Source: Providencia burhodogranariea DSM 19968 (GTDB lineage: Bacteria; Pseudomonadota; Gammaproteobacteria; Enterobacterales; Enterobacteriaceae). From it: a stretch of DNA of 64,000 nucleotides. Below the pieces are notes generated by a model, which was given only the letters and a program-made list of their open reading frames with translations, did no database searches and was not told the DNA's origin. Below, piece by piece: positions 1-9,469 of this stretch. Position numbers and translations under genes: made by a program. How positions within the stretch are numbered: position 1 is the first letter of the stretch; each line of letters starts with the position of its first letter. The stretch covers positions 1,020,322 through 1,084,321 of the forward strand of contig NZ_KB233222.1 in NCBI RefSeq assembly GCF_000314855.2. The letters run 5' to 3'.

Positions 1-929
1 TTCCGAATAGTATCTGTCGTTTCGATAACGTTAGCGCCCGGCTGGCGTTGGATATTAATGACAATAGCTTGTTCGGTATTTGCCCATGCACCTAAATAGG
101 CATTTTCTGCTGCTTGTTCGACAGTCGCTATATCACCAAGGCGCACTGGAGCACCATTTTGGAAGGCAACCACTAAACGGCGATAGTCTTCCAATGATTT
201 CATTTGGTCGTTAGCAGATAGGGTGACAGCGCGAGTTGGCCCATCAAAACTCCCTTTTGCTGAGTTAACGTTGGCGTTATTTATTGCGGCACGAATAGTT
301 TCACTATCCAACCCTTTGGCGGCCATAGATTGTGGGTTAAGATTAACGCGTACCGCAGGGCGCTGCCCACCCGCAAGGGTAACAAGACCAACGCCATTAA
401 CTTGGGATATTTTTTGGGCAATCCGGTTTTCAATAATATCTTGAACTTGGATTAATGGCATTGCATCAGAGGTGACCGCTAATGTCAGAATAGGCGGATC
501 CGCGGGATTTACTTTATTGTATATCGGTGGATAAGGTAAATCAGAAGGTAATAAGCTTGATGCTGAGTTTATGGCAGCTTGTACCTCTTGTTCAGCAACT
601 TCTAATGGCAACGTCAGTTGGAACATCAGCGTGATAACAGAGGCGCCTCCTGAACTTTGCGATGACATTTGTTTCAATCCCGACATTTGTCCGAATTGCG
701 TTTCCAGAGGTGCGGTAACTGCTGAAGTCATCACTTCAGGGCTTGCGCCCGGATAAAGCGTGACTATCTGAATGGTCGGATAATCGACTTCAGGTAGCGC
801 GGAAACAGGTAAAAAACGATAGCCAATAATCCCCGCAAGAAGAATAGCCACCATAAACAAGGTGGTCGCAACAGGGCGTAAGATAAATAAGCGAGAAGGG
901 CCGCCACCTTTATGAATTCCCGGTTGCAT
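1..929 (-). CDS. mdtB: Multidrug efflux RND transporter permease MdtB (N-terminal part)
   Basis: This inner-membrane RND pump subunit would form a heteromultimer with MdtC and export drugs and bile salts through MdtA and an outer-membrane channel. The gene runs off the left edge; about 309 N-terminal residues are visible. The start reads [20 protein letters not shown], followed by the first membrane helix and the start of the porter domain, as in E. coli MdtB. Its ATG overlaps the mdtA stop codon by one base (TAATG), so the two are translationally coupled in an mdtAB(C) operon. Whether mdtC follows cannot be seen. Confidence 0.93.
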   Translation of the reverse strand, partial: MQPGIHKGGGPSRLFILRPVATTLFMVAILLAGIIGYRFLPVSALPEVDYPTIQIVTLYPGASPEVMTSAVTAPLETQFGQMSGLKQMSSQSSGGASVITLMFQLTLPLEVAEQEVQAAINSASSLLPSDLPYPPIYNKVNPADPPILTLAVTSDAMPLIQVQDIIENRIAQKISQVNGVGLVTLAGGQRPAVRVNLNPQSMAAKGLDSETIRAAINNANVNSAKGSFDGPTRAVTLSANDQMKSLEDYRRLVVAFQNGAPVRLGDIATVEQAAENAYLGAWANTEQAIVINIQRQPGANVIETTDTIR

Positions 930-2167
930 TAAACTTTCTCCGCTGACTTTCTATTCTTTTGAGGTTTGGCTGATTTTTCGAGGGTGTCTTTACCGACGAC
1001 TTCGACTTTGGTTCCATCAGTTAAACGATCGACGCCATCAGTAATGACTTTAGTATTTGCTGCTAGGCCGCTTTCAATAACGACTTCTTGACTATCTTGC
1101 ATACCGACGGTAACTAACTGTTTACTGACACGATCATCATCGCTTAATACCCAAACATAGTGACCTTCATTACCCATTTGAAGAGCTGCTGTAGGGATAA
1201 CAACCGCATTTTGCAATGTTTCAACTTGCATTTTTATATTAACGAATTGGTTAGGGAACAAACTGTCTAGCTCATTGGTAAATCGAGCCTTCATTTTTAA
1301 AGTTCCTGTTGCAGCATCAATTTGATTATCTGTACTTAATAGATAACCTTCAGTAATCATGGCGATATTATTACGATCCCATGCTTCAACTTTCACTTGC
1401 TGGCTAGATGCCTGTGCTTTTTGAACCGATGGAATATCACCTTCAGGCAGGGCGAATAACACATCAGCAGGCTGAGTTTGGGTGAGAACCACGATCGGAG
1501 TGGAGGTTCCCGCAGAAATAAAGTTGCCAACATCGACTTGTTTTAAGCCAACTCGCCCTGAAATAGGTGCGGTGATCTTGCTATAGGTTAACTGTAGTTT
1601 TGCGCTATCTATAGCCGCTTGGTCAACTTTTATACTACCTTCAGCCTGTAAAACAAGAGATCGTTGATTATCCAGTTCTTGTTGCGAAATGACTTTTGTG
1701 CCCGCTAATTTTTGATAGCGGCTTAAATCTAATTTTGCGTTAGTGAGTGTTGCTTTATCTTTAGCAAGTTGCCCTTCAGCTTGAGCTAATTGTACAGCGA
1801 AAGGGCGAGGATCGATTTCTGCTAACAAGTCGCCCGCTTTAACATGCTGCCCTTCATTGAAATGAAGAGACATCAATTGCCCTTCAACACGGCTTGTAAC
1901 TGTAACAACATTAGCTGCTTGTACAGTACCAAGACCAGTTAAATAACGAGGAACGACTTTCTCTTGGGTATTGGCAAATTGGACAGGGGCTAAAACGCGT
2001 GGTGGCATTCCTCCTGGACGCGCAGGGCGATTAGTGGAAGGGCCCTTTTGAGTAGTTTCAGGTTGGCTATTTTGTGAATAAAAATACCAGCCTGCACCTG
2101 CAGCGACAATGATGGCAACGAAAATGGCTGAACGAGTCAGTGTAGTACGGCGCTTTTGTTTATTCAT
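929..2167 (-). CDS. mdtA: Multidrug efflux periplasmic adaptor MdtA
   Basis: This HlyD/AcrA-type membrane fusion protein of 412 aa would bridge the MdtBC pump to the outer-membrane channel. An N-terminal membrane anchor (about residues 10-30) is followed by a Pro/Arg-rich linker, a lipoyl half-domain ([19 protein letters not shown]), an alpha-hairpin with heptad-like content (about 120-200), the second lipoyl half and a beta-barrel. The C-terminus is basic. The length fits E. coli MdtA (about 415). It is the first gene of the operon; about 270 bp separate it from the MFS gene upstream, which should hold the promoter. I saw no clear BaeR site. Confidence 0.93.
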   Translation of the reverse strand: MNKQKRRTTLTRSAIFVAIIVAAGAGWYFYSQNSQPETTQKGPSTNRPARPGGMPPRVLAPVQFANTQEKVVPRYLTGLGTVQAANVVTVTSRVEGQLMSLHFNEGQHVKAGDLLAEIDPRPFAVQLAQAEGQLAKDKATLTNAKLDLSRYQKLAGTKVISQQELDNQRSLVLQAEGSIKVDQAAIDSAKLQLTYSKITAPISGRVGLKQVDVGNFISAGTSTPIVVLTQTQPADVLFALPEGDIPSVQKAQASSQQVKVEAWDRNNIAMITEGYLLSTDNQIDAATGTLKMKARFTNELDSLFPNQFVNIKMQVETLQNAVVIPTAALQMGNEGHYVWVLSDDDRVSKQLVTVGMQDSQEVVIESGLAANTKVITDGVDRLTDGTKVEVVGKDTLEKSAKPQKNRKSAEKV

Positions 2168-2374
2168 TTTTATGTTTTCGCTTAGCTCACAGTCGAGAGA
2201 AACATCAATTTACGATGATCGAGAATAATAAATATTGATTAATTATATATTAAAAATTAGTCAGTTGCGTATGTTAATAGTTTAACTTGGAGGTGGGATG
2301 AAAAAATGGAGGAAATATGAAAAAAATGTCAACTAGCGTGCAGAATAAATAGATTAACATGACAAATAGGCAAT

Positions 2375-2405
2375 AAAAAAACCTGCGGTAAGAAAAACCA
2401 CAGGT
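2375..2405 (-). terminator. Rho-independent terminator after the MFS gene
   Basis: On the minus strand a 9-bp stem (ACCTGTGGT / ACCGCAGGT, one G-U pair) with a 7-nt loop is followed by seven T. It lies 36 bp past the stop of the MFS transporter gene and separates it from mdtA. Confidence 0.85.
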
Positions 2406-2440
2406 CATCATAAGCGAATGTAATAAAAGATTATTACTTG

Positions 2441-3796
2441 TTAACGTGTCGTGCTGGTTTTTAATCTCGCTAAAGCATCTTTTTCTTGAGCAGATTCTGG
2501 CGTCCACCCTTTCCAAGCTAATGGGATAAATGCAACAGCTACAGCCAGTAAAGATACGCCTGCAACATAATAAGCGGGTGCCATATGTGATTGCTGTAAC
2601 CATGCACCTGTTAAGATTGGGGTCAGACCACCAAAGATAGCGTAGGCCACGTTATATGCGAAAGACAGCCCTGAAAAACGAATTTCAGGTGGGAAAGTAC
2701 GAGTACTGATAATTGGTGTTGTTGCAATGGCGCCAACGAAGAAGCCCATTAAGCCATAGTTAAAGGTTAGCGTTGCTGCTGAAATATCTGACGATAACGA
2801 CGAGTAAAAATACAATGCAGTGACCGCTAATCCACCCCATGACACAGTCATAGAAAGGCGAGTGCCAGTTTTATCGCCTAACCATCCCCAGAAGATACAG
2901 CCTAAGGTCAATGTCAGTGTTGCTACACAGTTAGCTTGTAATGCGATATTACGATCAATGTTATAGATACCTTTCAGAACAACATCAGGTGTCATTAAAA
3001 TAGTCACAACAATGGCTGTTGAGAGTGACCAAGTCAGTGCTGCTGTGATCATACAAGCTTGCTTGTGTGATTTAATGACCGTTTTAACCGGCAATTCTTG
3101 TGCTAATGCTTTTTTCGCTGCTAATTCTTTGAATATAGGCGTCTCTTCTAAGAATTTGCGTAAATAAACTGAAATAAAGCCAAAAACACCACCTAGAATG
3201 AAAGGAATACGCCATGCAAAATCATGCACTTCTTGTGAGGTGTAGCTGCGTTCGATAATGATAGCAACAATCGAGCCCAGTAAAATACCACCCGTGATGC
3301 CTGAGGTTAATGTGCCCACGCCAAGACCATAACGTTGTTTTGGTGTGTGTTCGGCGATAAATACCCAAGCACCTGGCATTTCACCACCAATTGCAGCACC
3401 TTGCATAATACGCATTAACAGCAGTAATAAGGGGGCTGCTGCGCCGATTGTGGCGTAAGTTGGTAGGAAACCAATCACGAAAGTCGGAAATGCCATCAAG
3501 AAAATACTGAGGGTGAACATTTTCTTACGGCCAACTTTGTCACCAAAATGCGCCATAATAATGCCGCCTAGAGGGCGAGCAAGATAACCTGCTGCAAACA
3601 AACCAAGTGTTGCCATGAGTGCCAAAAATTCATTGTCACCAGGGAAAAAGAGTTGAGAAATAATTTTCGCGTAAAATACGAAAATAACGAAATCATAAAA
3701 CTCGAGGGTTCCACCTAAAGAGGACAATCCTAAAGTCTTATAATCTTCTTTTCTCAATGGCCTAGCCGAGGGCTGGCTGGTTGTTTGCGATGTCAT
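2441..3796 (-). CDS. MFS transporter, metabolite:H+ symporter (MHS) type
   Basis: This 451-aa inner-membrane protein should have 12 membrane helices and import an organic acid or similar solute with protons. The MHS type is shown by the start GGTLEFYDFVIFVF, the loop 2-3 motif GDKVGRKKMF and the second-half echo GDKTGTRLS. The cytoplasmic loop after TM6 carries FLEETPIFKEL, common in ProP/ShiA/KgtP-like carriers. The substrate cannot be told from sequence. It stands alone, ends at a good terminator, and is transcribed away from the long gap before mdcR. Proximity to the malonate genes hints at a dicarboxylate-like substrate, but MdcF already fills that role in the mdc cluster. Confidence 0.85.
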   Translation of the reverse strand: MTSQTTSQPSARPLRKEDYKTLGLSSLGGTLEFYDFVIFVFYAKIISQLFFPGDNEFLALMATLGLFAAGYLARPLGGIIMAHFGDKVGRKKMFTLSIFLMAFPTFVIGFLPTYATIGAAAPLLLLLMRIMQGAAIGGEMPGAWVFIAEHTPKQRYGLGVGTLTSGITGGILLGSIVAIIIERSYTSQEVHDFAWRIPFILGGVFGFISVYLRKFLEETPIFKELAAKKALAQELPVKTVIKSHKQACMITAALTWSLSTAIVVTILMTPDVVLKGIYNIDRNIALQANCVATLTLTLGCIFWGWLGDKTGTRLSMTVSWGGLAVTALYFYSSLSSDISAATLTFNYGLMGFFVGAIATTPIISTRTFPPEIRFSGLSFAYNVAYAIFGGLTPILTGAWLQQSHMAPAYYVAGVSLLAVAVAFIPLAWKGWTPESAQEKDALARLKTSTTR

Positions 3797-4884
3797 AATA
3801 CTATCCTTTTAAAATACCGAATGTATTTTTTATTTTTAATTCGGAATGACAAGCTAAAGTTACTGATAATTAAACAGCAGAAATATTAAGTGTGTGCAGA
3901 TAAATGGTATAAAACGTTGGATGGAAGAACCTAGTTAATACTCTGTATCTTATTGCATGTGCTAATTTATAGCAGGAAATTCCATATTTTGTAAACTGCA
4001 ACTCTCAAAACAAGATGAATATTCTGTTTAGATATCTTTGGGTGAATCTATGGCCCGTTTCGTTAAACAATAACATTATATGATGTTAATAAATGATTAT
4101 TTGCAGGAGATCATATATTTATATTTTAAAATTTAGCCATTAATTTGTAATTCATGACGCATTTCGCTGATTAAATCATCGATAAAGTAACCAAATATTA
4201 ATTTAATTATTAAAATGTAATACCCCTACAATCGTAAACAGAAATAAAATCAGATAAAAATGAAATATAGCCGTAATAACCTGAGTTGAATAATAAGTTG
4301 CAACAAAGGAGTATTTAGTGATAGTCACTAAAAATTGAATTAATGAGGTGTTAACTCGGTATTATTGGTCTTTAGCGGCCAATTTTAGTTCTATCATGCT
4401 TAAGATAGAAACAAGTACTACGAGTGATTTGCTGTCAACAGAGTTACATTGTGTAGCTCAGCTAAAAATTACGCATAATCGAATATGAGTGGCGTTTTTG
4501 ATTTATAATGTTGGTTGTATGAAATAATATTTCATCGTCACCTAAATATATGACATAGTTCCACTGCTGTTATTTGCAACCATTTTATGGAGAAAAATAA
4601 GCAATGGGTATCAACAGCCTCAGTAATTAGGCAATTAAAATATATGGATAAGATTGTAATGGCCTAATAAATTTCCTAGAAATTTATATCTTACGGAACT
4701 AAACGGAGGGGATAGCCGTAAAATCAAAAGTGTTAACCCATGACAGTCACGGTTCTAAGAATTAAAAATGCAATTTAAGTGTGCCTAAAGGGATAATGGC
4801 ATATTAACAAAGCCACTTAGACCCTCTACAGAATTAGTTGACTATTACAAAATCAAATATCCTCAAATAATGAAGATTAGCCAT
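3797..4884. other. Long AT-rich stretch with no recognisable gene
   Basis: About 1.1 kb lies between two divergent genes (MFS and mdcR) and is far longer than other gaps here. No reading frame over 60 codons is open and no tRNA-like or transposon-like sequence was recognised. It contains short perfect palindromes: 4667-4687 (9-bp arms ATAAATTTC / GAAATTTAT, 3-nt centre) and one around 4519-4533 (TGAAATAATATTTCA). It may hold the two promoters and the debris of a lost gene. Confidence 0.6.
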
Positions 4885-5847
4885 ATGATTAATAGTGAGA
4901 TTACCTTCCGTAAACTTGAAATATTTCTCGCTTTTATGGAAAAAGGAAACATTGGTCGAGCTGCCGAACAGCTTGAACTGAGCAATGTTAGCGTTCATCG
5001 TGCTTTGCATACGCTAGAGGAAGGCATGAATTGCCAGTTATTTGTGCAGAATGGACGTAATTTACAGGCGCTACCTGCCGCTTATACTTTGGCAAAGTAT
5101 GCTCGGGACATTCTCGAACTGACAGAACACTGTATCGATGTTACTCGTCAGGTGGCTGGTGTTGGGCAGGGTCGAATGAAAATTGGGAGTATGTATTCCC
5201 TCACGTTGGAAACTCTTCCTCAAATTATCATGGGGATTAAGCTGAGGCGACCTGATGTACAAATCGACCTAACGATGGGATCTAATCAGGATCTACTGAC
5301 CCAGTTAGTGGATCGGCGGTTGGATGCGATCATAATATCGGTTACTGATAGTCAGATAGATACGACTCAGTTTGAAATTCTCCCTCTATTTAATGATGAT
5401 ATTTTTATCGCTGCGCCGATAACATCTCCACTTATCACTGAAGGGTGTGCTGATTTACGCAATTTTAAAGGGCAGAAATTTATCTCTTTAGGCGAAGGTT
5501 TTGCGACCAACCACAGTTCTCATGATGCATTTAAAATAGCCAATTTTGAGCCTGATATTGTTGCTAGAGTGAACGATATTTTCTCTATGTTAAATTTAGT
5601 ACAAGCGGGTGTCGGCTACTCGTTAGCACCAGGAAGAATGAAAAAAATCTATGAGAACACTATCAAAATGATACCGCTATGTGATGAATACCAGATAAGA
5701 CAGACTATTGCTGTAGTGTTTGCTCACAAACGTGAACGCGACCCCAACTTGCTAGCGTTAGCGGCTGAAGGGCGAATGTATGCTAGAAGCATTGAGGCGC
5801 GAATGGTGAATAAGATAAAATGCTCAGCCACTTTGATTAACTTTTAG
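4885..5847 (+). CDS. mdcR: LysR-type regulator of malonate utilisation, MdcR
   Basis: This LysR-family activator should sense malonate (or its product) and control mdcABCDEFGH. The N-terminal winged helix-turn-helix (EITFRKLEIFLAFMEKGNIG through VHRALHTLEEG) is followed by an effector-binding domain with VGQGRMKIGSMYSLTLET and VNDIFSMLNLVQAGVGYSL, which match Klebsiella MdcR as I remember it. From this ATG it is 320 aa. An in-frame ATG at 4870 lies 5 codons upstream but has no Shine-Dalgarno sequence; the 4885 start has a weak GAAG, so the start is uncertain. The stop overlaps the mdcH stop from the opposite strand by 3-4 bases. Confidence 0.85.
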   Translation: MINSEITFRKLEIFLAFMEKGNIGRAAEQLELSNVSVHRALHTLEEGMNCQLFVQNGRNLQALPAAYTLAKYARDILELTEHCIDVTRQVAGVGQGRMKIGSMYSLTLETLPQIIMGIKLRRPDVQIDLTMGSNQDLLTQLVDRRLDAIIISVTDSQIDTTQFEILPLFNDDIFIAAPITSPLITEGCADLRNFKGQKFISLGEGFATNHSSHDAFKIANFEPDIVARVNDIFSMLNLVQAGVGYSLAPGRMKKIYENTIKMIPLCDEYQIRQTIAVVFAHKRERDPNLLALAAEGRMYARSIEARMVNKIKCSATLINF

Positions 5848-6779
5848 CGTTCGTCATGTGTCAAACGCTTGGCTAACGCGATAACTAACGCGATCCCACT
5901 TTGTTCAAGGGAGATAGCTTCCCCTTGTTCCATCACTTTTTTAGTTAGTCCGGTTAAAACAGTACCGGGTGGCATTTCAATCGATAGGCGAATTTCTCGT
6001 TCGTAAGCTGCTACCATGGTATCGTGCCAGTGTACAGTGCGTGACATATTGAATGCTAGATCGTCTGCAATCTTCTCCGGCTGCCATAGAACTCGTGCAG
6101 AACTACCGCTCAGATAAGCAATATCGGGGCGGCGTAGTATAACCTTGAGCATTGCCTGAGCAAGCTCATGAGCTGGTTCCGTCAAAAGCGCACAATGAGA
6201 GGGAACGCTTACAGCGAGTTGATGGGTTTTATGCGCACCTTTCTGTTTAGCTAGCAGCATCACTTTCTGCATTGATTCGTCGCTTCCAGCGATGACTAAC
6301 TGATCTTCTGAGTTAATATTTGCGAGATAAACAGGCATTTGGGGAGTATTGACTTGCTCAATTAATGTTTCAATAACCCTTTGAGGTAAGCCAATAATTA
6401 CCGATAGTCCGTATCCCTTAGGATAGGCGTTCTCCATCAATTCACCCCGCAGAGAAACGAGTTGTACGGCATCGGTATATTCTAACGCACCAGCGATAAC
6501 GGCAGCGGGATAGGCACCGATTGATAGTCCGCTAGTGAAATGCGGTGTTACGCCGTGCTCTTCCAATTCACGTGCATAGGCGACACCAGCAATTAGCAGG
6601 CAAAGCTGAACTGCCCGAGTTTTTTTCAGCGTAGTGGCGCTATCCAACGTCAAAACATCTTCATGTAGGACATCGCAAGCTTGTTCCAGCAGGCGAGCGC
6701 TCGTCACTGTTCTTGGCAATTGATGTAACATATTTGGTACTTGAGATCCCTGTCCCGGAAAAGTGAATGCTATTTTCAT
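5844..6779 (-). CDS. mdcH: Malonate decarboxylase, epsilon subunit (malonyl-CoA:ACP transacylase) MdcH
   Basis: MdcH loads a malonyl group from malonyl-CoA onto the ACP subunit MdcC, priming the decarboxylase. The 311-aa protein begins MKIAFTFPGQGSQVPNM, has the catalytic-serine elbow GLSIGAY, and the histidine-bearing VPSHCALL typical of FabD-like acyltransferases. The start chosen here follows an AGGAG site by 5 bases and overlaps the mdcG stop (ATGA); a frame open 8 codons further upstream is only run-on. Last gene of the operon, it ends against mdcR on the other strand. Confidence 0.93.
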   Translation of the reverse strand: MKIAFTFPGQGSQVPNMLHQLPRTVTSARLLEQACDVLHEDVLTLDSATTLKKTRAVQLCLLIAGVAYARELEEHGVTPHFTSGLSIGAYPAAVIAGALEYTDAVQLVSLRGELMENAYPKGYGLSVIIGLPQRVIETLIEQVNTPQMPVYLANINSEDQLVIAGSDESMQKVMLLAKQKGAHKTHQLAVSVPSHCALLTEPAHELAQAMLKVILRRPDIAYLSGSSARVLWQPEKIADDLAFNMSRTVHWHDTMVAAYEREIRLSIEMPPGTVLTGLTKKVMEQGEAISLEQSGIALVIALAKRLTHDER

Positions 6780-7408
6780 GGAGTCTCCTGAAGCGGATGC
6801 CAAGGGTTATCGGTCAGTCGTGGACCTCTGGATGTTTTTAGCATGGCACATCCATCACGTAGCCATTCATTGAGAGCGAAAGCGCCGAATGGTGTTTCTA
6901 TTTGTACATCAACCCGACAGGAAAACTGTTGTAACCGCTGGGATAATGAGTGATAAATTGATGGTAAAACGGGATGTGGGCAGAAGATGACGAGATCCAA
7001 GTCACTATCTTGATGCATTACGTCAATACCAGTTGCTAGCGCATAGCCACAACTGCCGGTGATACCCCAGCGCCAAGCGCTAAGATCACGATGTAGCTGT
7101 ATCAGCGTTAGAATGGGCGAATAGTGAGCAAAGGGAGAGCGTTGAAGTGCCGCAATGTCGGCAATCAGAGACTCTGGTGTAACGACTTTGACGATAGCAT
7201 CTTGTTTTATCCAAGCCGCTGCTCGCTGGCAACGGCGAGAACCTCGTATTCCTACAGGAATATTGCTAAGAGTATCTTCATCTCTGCGAACAACTAGCGG
7301 TAAAGCAGGGTGCCAGTGACAGGATACCCATTCAGGCAGCCCTTGAGGATGAAACAAAGATAAGCTCTCATCTACCCATAGCAAGTCGTGCGGACGTAAT
7401 ATATCCAA
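6776..7408 (-). CDS. mdcG: Phosphoribosyl-dephospho-CoA transferase MdcG
   Basis: MdcG transfers the 2'-(5''-triphosphoribosyl)-3'-dephospho-CoA made by MdcB onto the active-site serine of the ACP MdcC. The protein has the nucleotidyltransferase-type acidic motif DSDLDLVIF and the conserved start region RPHDLLWVDE. A TTG start is chosen because a strong GGAGG lies 5 bases before it and family members begin near there; this gives 210 aa. An ATG at 7450 with its own AAGGAAG would add 14 residues and cannot be excluded. It is coupled to mdcH by a 4-base overlap. Confidence 0.88.
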   Translation of the reverse strand: MDILRPHDLLWVDESLSLFHPQGLPEWVSCHWHPALPLVVRRDEDTLSNIPVGIRGSRRCQRAAAWIKQDAIVKVVTPESLIADIAALQRSPFAHYSPILTLIQLHRDLSAWRWGITGSCGYALATGIDVMHQDSDLDLVIFCPHPVLPSIYHSLSQRLQQFSCRVDVQIETPFGAFALNEWLRDGCAMLKTSRGPRLTDNPWHPLQETP

Positions 7409-7544
7409 TGGTGCCTCCTTAGTATTTTTATGCTGCCCCAAACAATACATATGTAAACTTCCTTACCCTTATAATCCCACTATGAAAGTGAAATAACCCG
7501 ATGAGTGTTTTTTTTCGCTAACTCATCAGGCGATACGGACTATT

Positions 7545-8504
7545 CTACAAACCGACTGTTAAAGAAATAAACAGCGGTAGTGTAAAGATACATAGGATGG
7601 AAGTTAGCAGCAGTGTTGCTTCGGCATCCGGAGATTGCACGCCAAAACGATTGCCAAACACGACACCAAAGAAGCCAGCGGACAACGCTATCATTAGGAT
7701 TGCGGTAATTGCTACGTCACCGTGCACACCCATAGCGAGAAGGATACCCCAAGCGATAAATGGTTGAATAATCAGTTTAGTCACAGTGGATAGGATAACG
7801 GCACCGTTAATTTTTAATTTGCGAGCAGACAAAATAATACCGGTCAAAAACAGTGCTGTAGCGGTTGCGGACAAACCTAATGGTTTAATCGATGCTAGAA
7901 TGATATCTGGAATACGGATACCAATCGCAGACAGAACAACCCCCAATAGTGGTCCCCAAACGATGGGCTTTTGAACAGAGCGCCACATTAGCACTGGGAG
8001 CATAGAAAGGCTGGAACCATGCATTGCTCCCGCGGCTTTGGCCTTTTCACGCTCTAGAATTAGCAGGCAAAAAGGTGTCATCAGAACCGAGCCACAGGCG
8101 ATAGATACGGCTACCGAGAGTGAGGTGCTTGAGGATTCGCCCAGTACGCTACCGAGTATAGGCAAGCCCAATGCGGCATAGTTAGGAAGAGCGACGGTCA
8201 ACGTAAGGACAGCAGCATCTTGCGGAGATTTACCAAATACGCCTATGGAGATGAAGTAGATGGCGGCATAGATTATCCACATGGATAGCACTAGGATGAC
8301 GATCAGCGGAGATTGTTGAACGATGCCTGCCCACGGTGTTTGAACAGTGGCAGTGAATAAGGCGGCCGGCAGAGCAAAGTCCATCACAAAAATATTTAGT
8401 AACGAGACGTTCTGGTTATCGACCATCTTAGCTTTACCCGCATAAAAACCGAGCAACATGATCACGAAAATGGGTGCCAGAGCATGAATTATCATGTATG
8501 TCAT
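7545..8504 (-). CDS. mdcF: Malonate transporter MdcF (auxin efflux carrier family)
   Basis: This is a predicted malonate permease of the AEC family, about 319 aa, almost entirely hydrophobic with two halves of roughly five membrane helices. Recognisable elements are LAPIFVIMLLGFYAGK in helix 1 and the central VALPNYAALGLPIL. The start is MTYMIIHALAP, after an AGGT-type ribosome site; the frame is open 25 codons further upstream but that part does not look like a membrane-protein start. Its place between mdcE and mdcG matches the Klebsiella cluster. A strong hairpin precedes it, which could lower its expression relative to the enzyme subunits. Confidence 0.88.
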   Translation of the reverse strand: MTYMIIHALAPIFVIMLLGFYAGKAKMVDNQNVSLLNIFVMDFALPAALFTATVQTPWAGIVQQSPLIVILVLSMWIIYAAIYFISIGVFGKSPQDAAVLTLTVALPNYAALGLPILGSVLGESSSTSLSVAVSIACGSVLMTPFCLLILEREKAKAAGAMHGSSLSMLPVLMWRSVQKPIVWGPLLGVVLSAIGIRIPDIILASIKPLGLSATATALFLTGIILSARKLKINGAVILSTVTKLIIQPFIAWGILLAMGVHGDVAITAILMIALSAGFFGVVFGNRFGVQSPDAEATLLLTSILCIFTLPLFISLTVGL

Positions 8505-8583
8505 AAAATTACCTGTTAAATAAAAATAATGTGGAAATTGCACAGACATGACGGATATTGTTTCCGTTTTTAACATCAAAATG

Positions 8584-8617
8584 AGGCTCGACTAGCGTCT
8601 TCTTGCTAGACGAGCCT
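8584..8617 (-). terminator. Intra-operon hairpin between mdcE and mdcF
   Basis: The two arms AGGCTCG-A-CTAGC and GCTAG-A-CGAGCCT form a stem of about 12 pairs with one A-A mismatch and an 8-nt loop. On the minus strand it is followed by TCATTTTG rather than a clean T run. It lies about 45 bp after the mdcE stop, so it may partly terminate or stabilise the upstream mRNA. Confidence 0.55.
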
Positions 8618-8662
8618 TAGATGGTATCTGCCGTGCATATTTATTTTGCTTCTCGCAAATTT

Positions 8663-9469
8663 TTACCATTCAGCGCGCATGCGTTCGCGAACCTGCGATG
8701 AACTTTGACGGTTAGCAGCCCCAAGACGATGACTCAAATCGTTGCCTTGTTGCTGATTTTTCTCAATGGATTCTGCAATAGCTTCTCGTACCTGAGTAAC
8801 ATCGAAAGGTTTGGCGTTATCGGGGTCATCAATATTCATTAACCGGTCTAATAAGCCCAGCGTGCTATAGTTAGCAATATCATAGGCCATAGGAGGAATA
8901 GAAGACGCCAATTTTTCCAGCGATTCAACAGAGCGTAAGGTAATACGTGCTGCAGACTCTTTGCCCATCGCATGGATCATAACGCCAGCGTTATTGAATG
9001 CTATTAGGCTGTTGGCTTGATAGCCGTGAGCCAGAAAAGCCCCAGACATTGCCTTACCAACGATCAACCCGATTATCGGGTGTCCTGCGAGCCGAGCTTC
9101 AGCATATGCGCCAGCGGCTCCAGCTAGCGCCTGATGAATACCGAAAGCTTCTTCTCGACGTCCATAGGCTTGGCTTGGTACATCAATTACGGCAACGATG
9201 GCACGTTTTTGTGGTTTATTTGCATCTTCCGATATCACCTGATTTACTACCTTCGCTAGAGTCCAACCTTCCAGTAGTCCGACTTCACCTTGCGTCGCTC
9301 GCGGGTAATGGTTATTGGCATCAGGTACTACGGCAATGAATCGAGTGGGATAACCATTTATCTGACCATCTGCGGCCTTGACTGATGCGCATAAACCGTG
9401 AACTGGTGTTGTTTTGTCTGTTAAGAGGGAGAACCAATAATCTCCTCGGTTTAAAGGCGTTTTGCTCAT
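8663..9469 (-). CDS. mdcE: Malonate decarboxylase gamma subunit MdcE
   Basis: MdcE, with MdcD, forms the carboxy-lyase part that decarboxylates malonyl-S-ACP to acetyl-S-ACP. The 268-aa protein is a carboxyltransferase/crotonase-fold subunit with GLIVGKAMSGAFLAHGYQA and MIHAMGKESAARITLRS. The ATG overlaps the mdcD stop (ATGA) and is preceded by AGGAGG. Length and order match the Klebsiella decarboxylase. Confidence 0.94.
   Translation of the reverse strand: MSKTPLNRGDYWFSLLTDKTTPVHGLCASVKAADGQINGYPTRFIAVVPDANNHYPRATQGEVGLLEGWTLAKVVNQVISEDANKPQKRAIVAVIDVPSQAYGRREEAFGIHQALAGAAGAYAEARLAGHPIIGLIVGKAMSGAFLAHGYQANSLIAFNNAGVMIHAMGKESAARITLRSVESLEKLASSIPPMAYDIANYSTLGLLDRLMNIDDPDNAKPFDVTQVREAIAESIEKNQQQGNDLSHRLGAANRQSSSQVRERMRAEW

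Noticed and set aside
2274-2603. 109-codon minus-strand frame rich in Cys, Phe and Tyr
   Set aside because: It overlaps the end of the MFS gene in another frame and runs through its terminator; composition is that of a random AT-rich frame.
8998-9339. 113-codon open frame on the plus strand
   Set aside because: It lies wholly inside mdcE on the opposite strand and its protein has no domain-like pattern.
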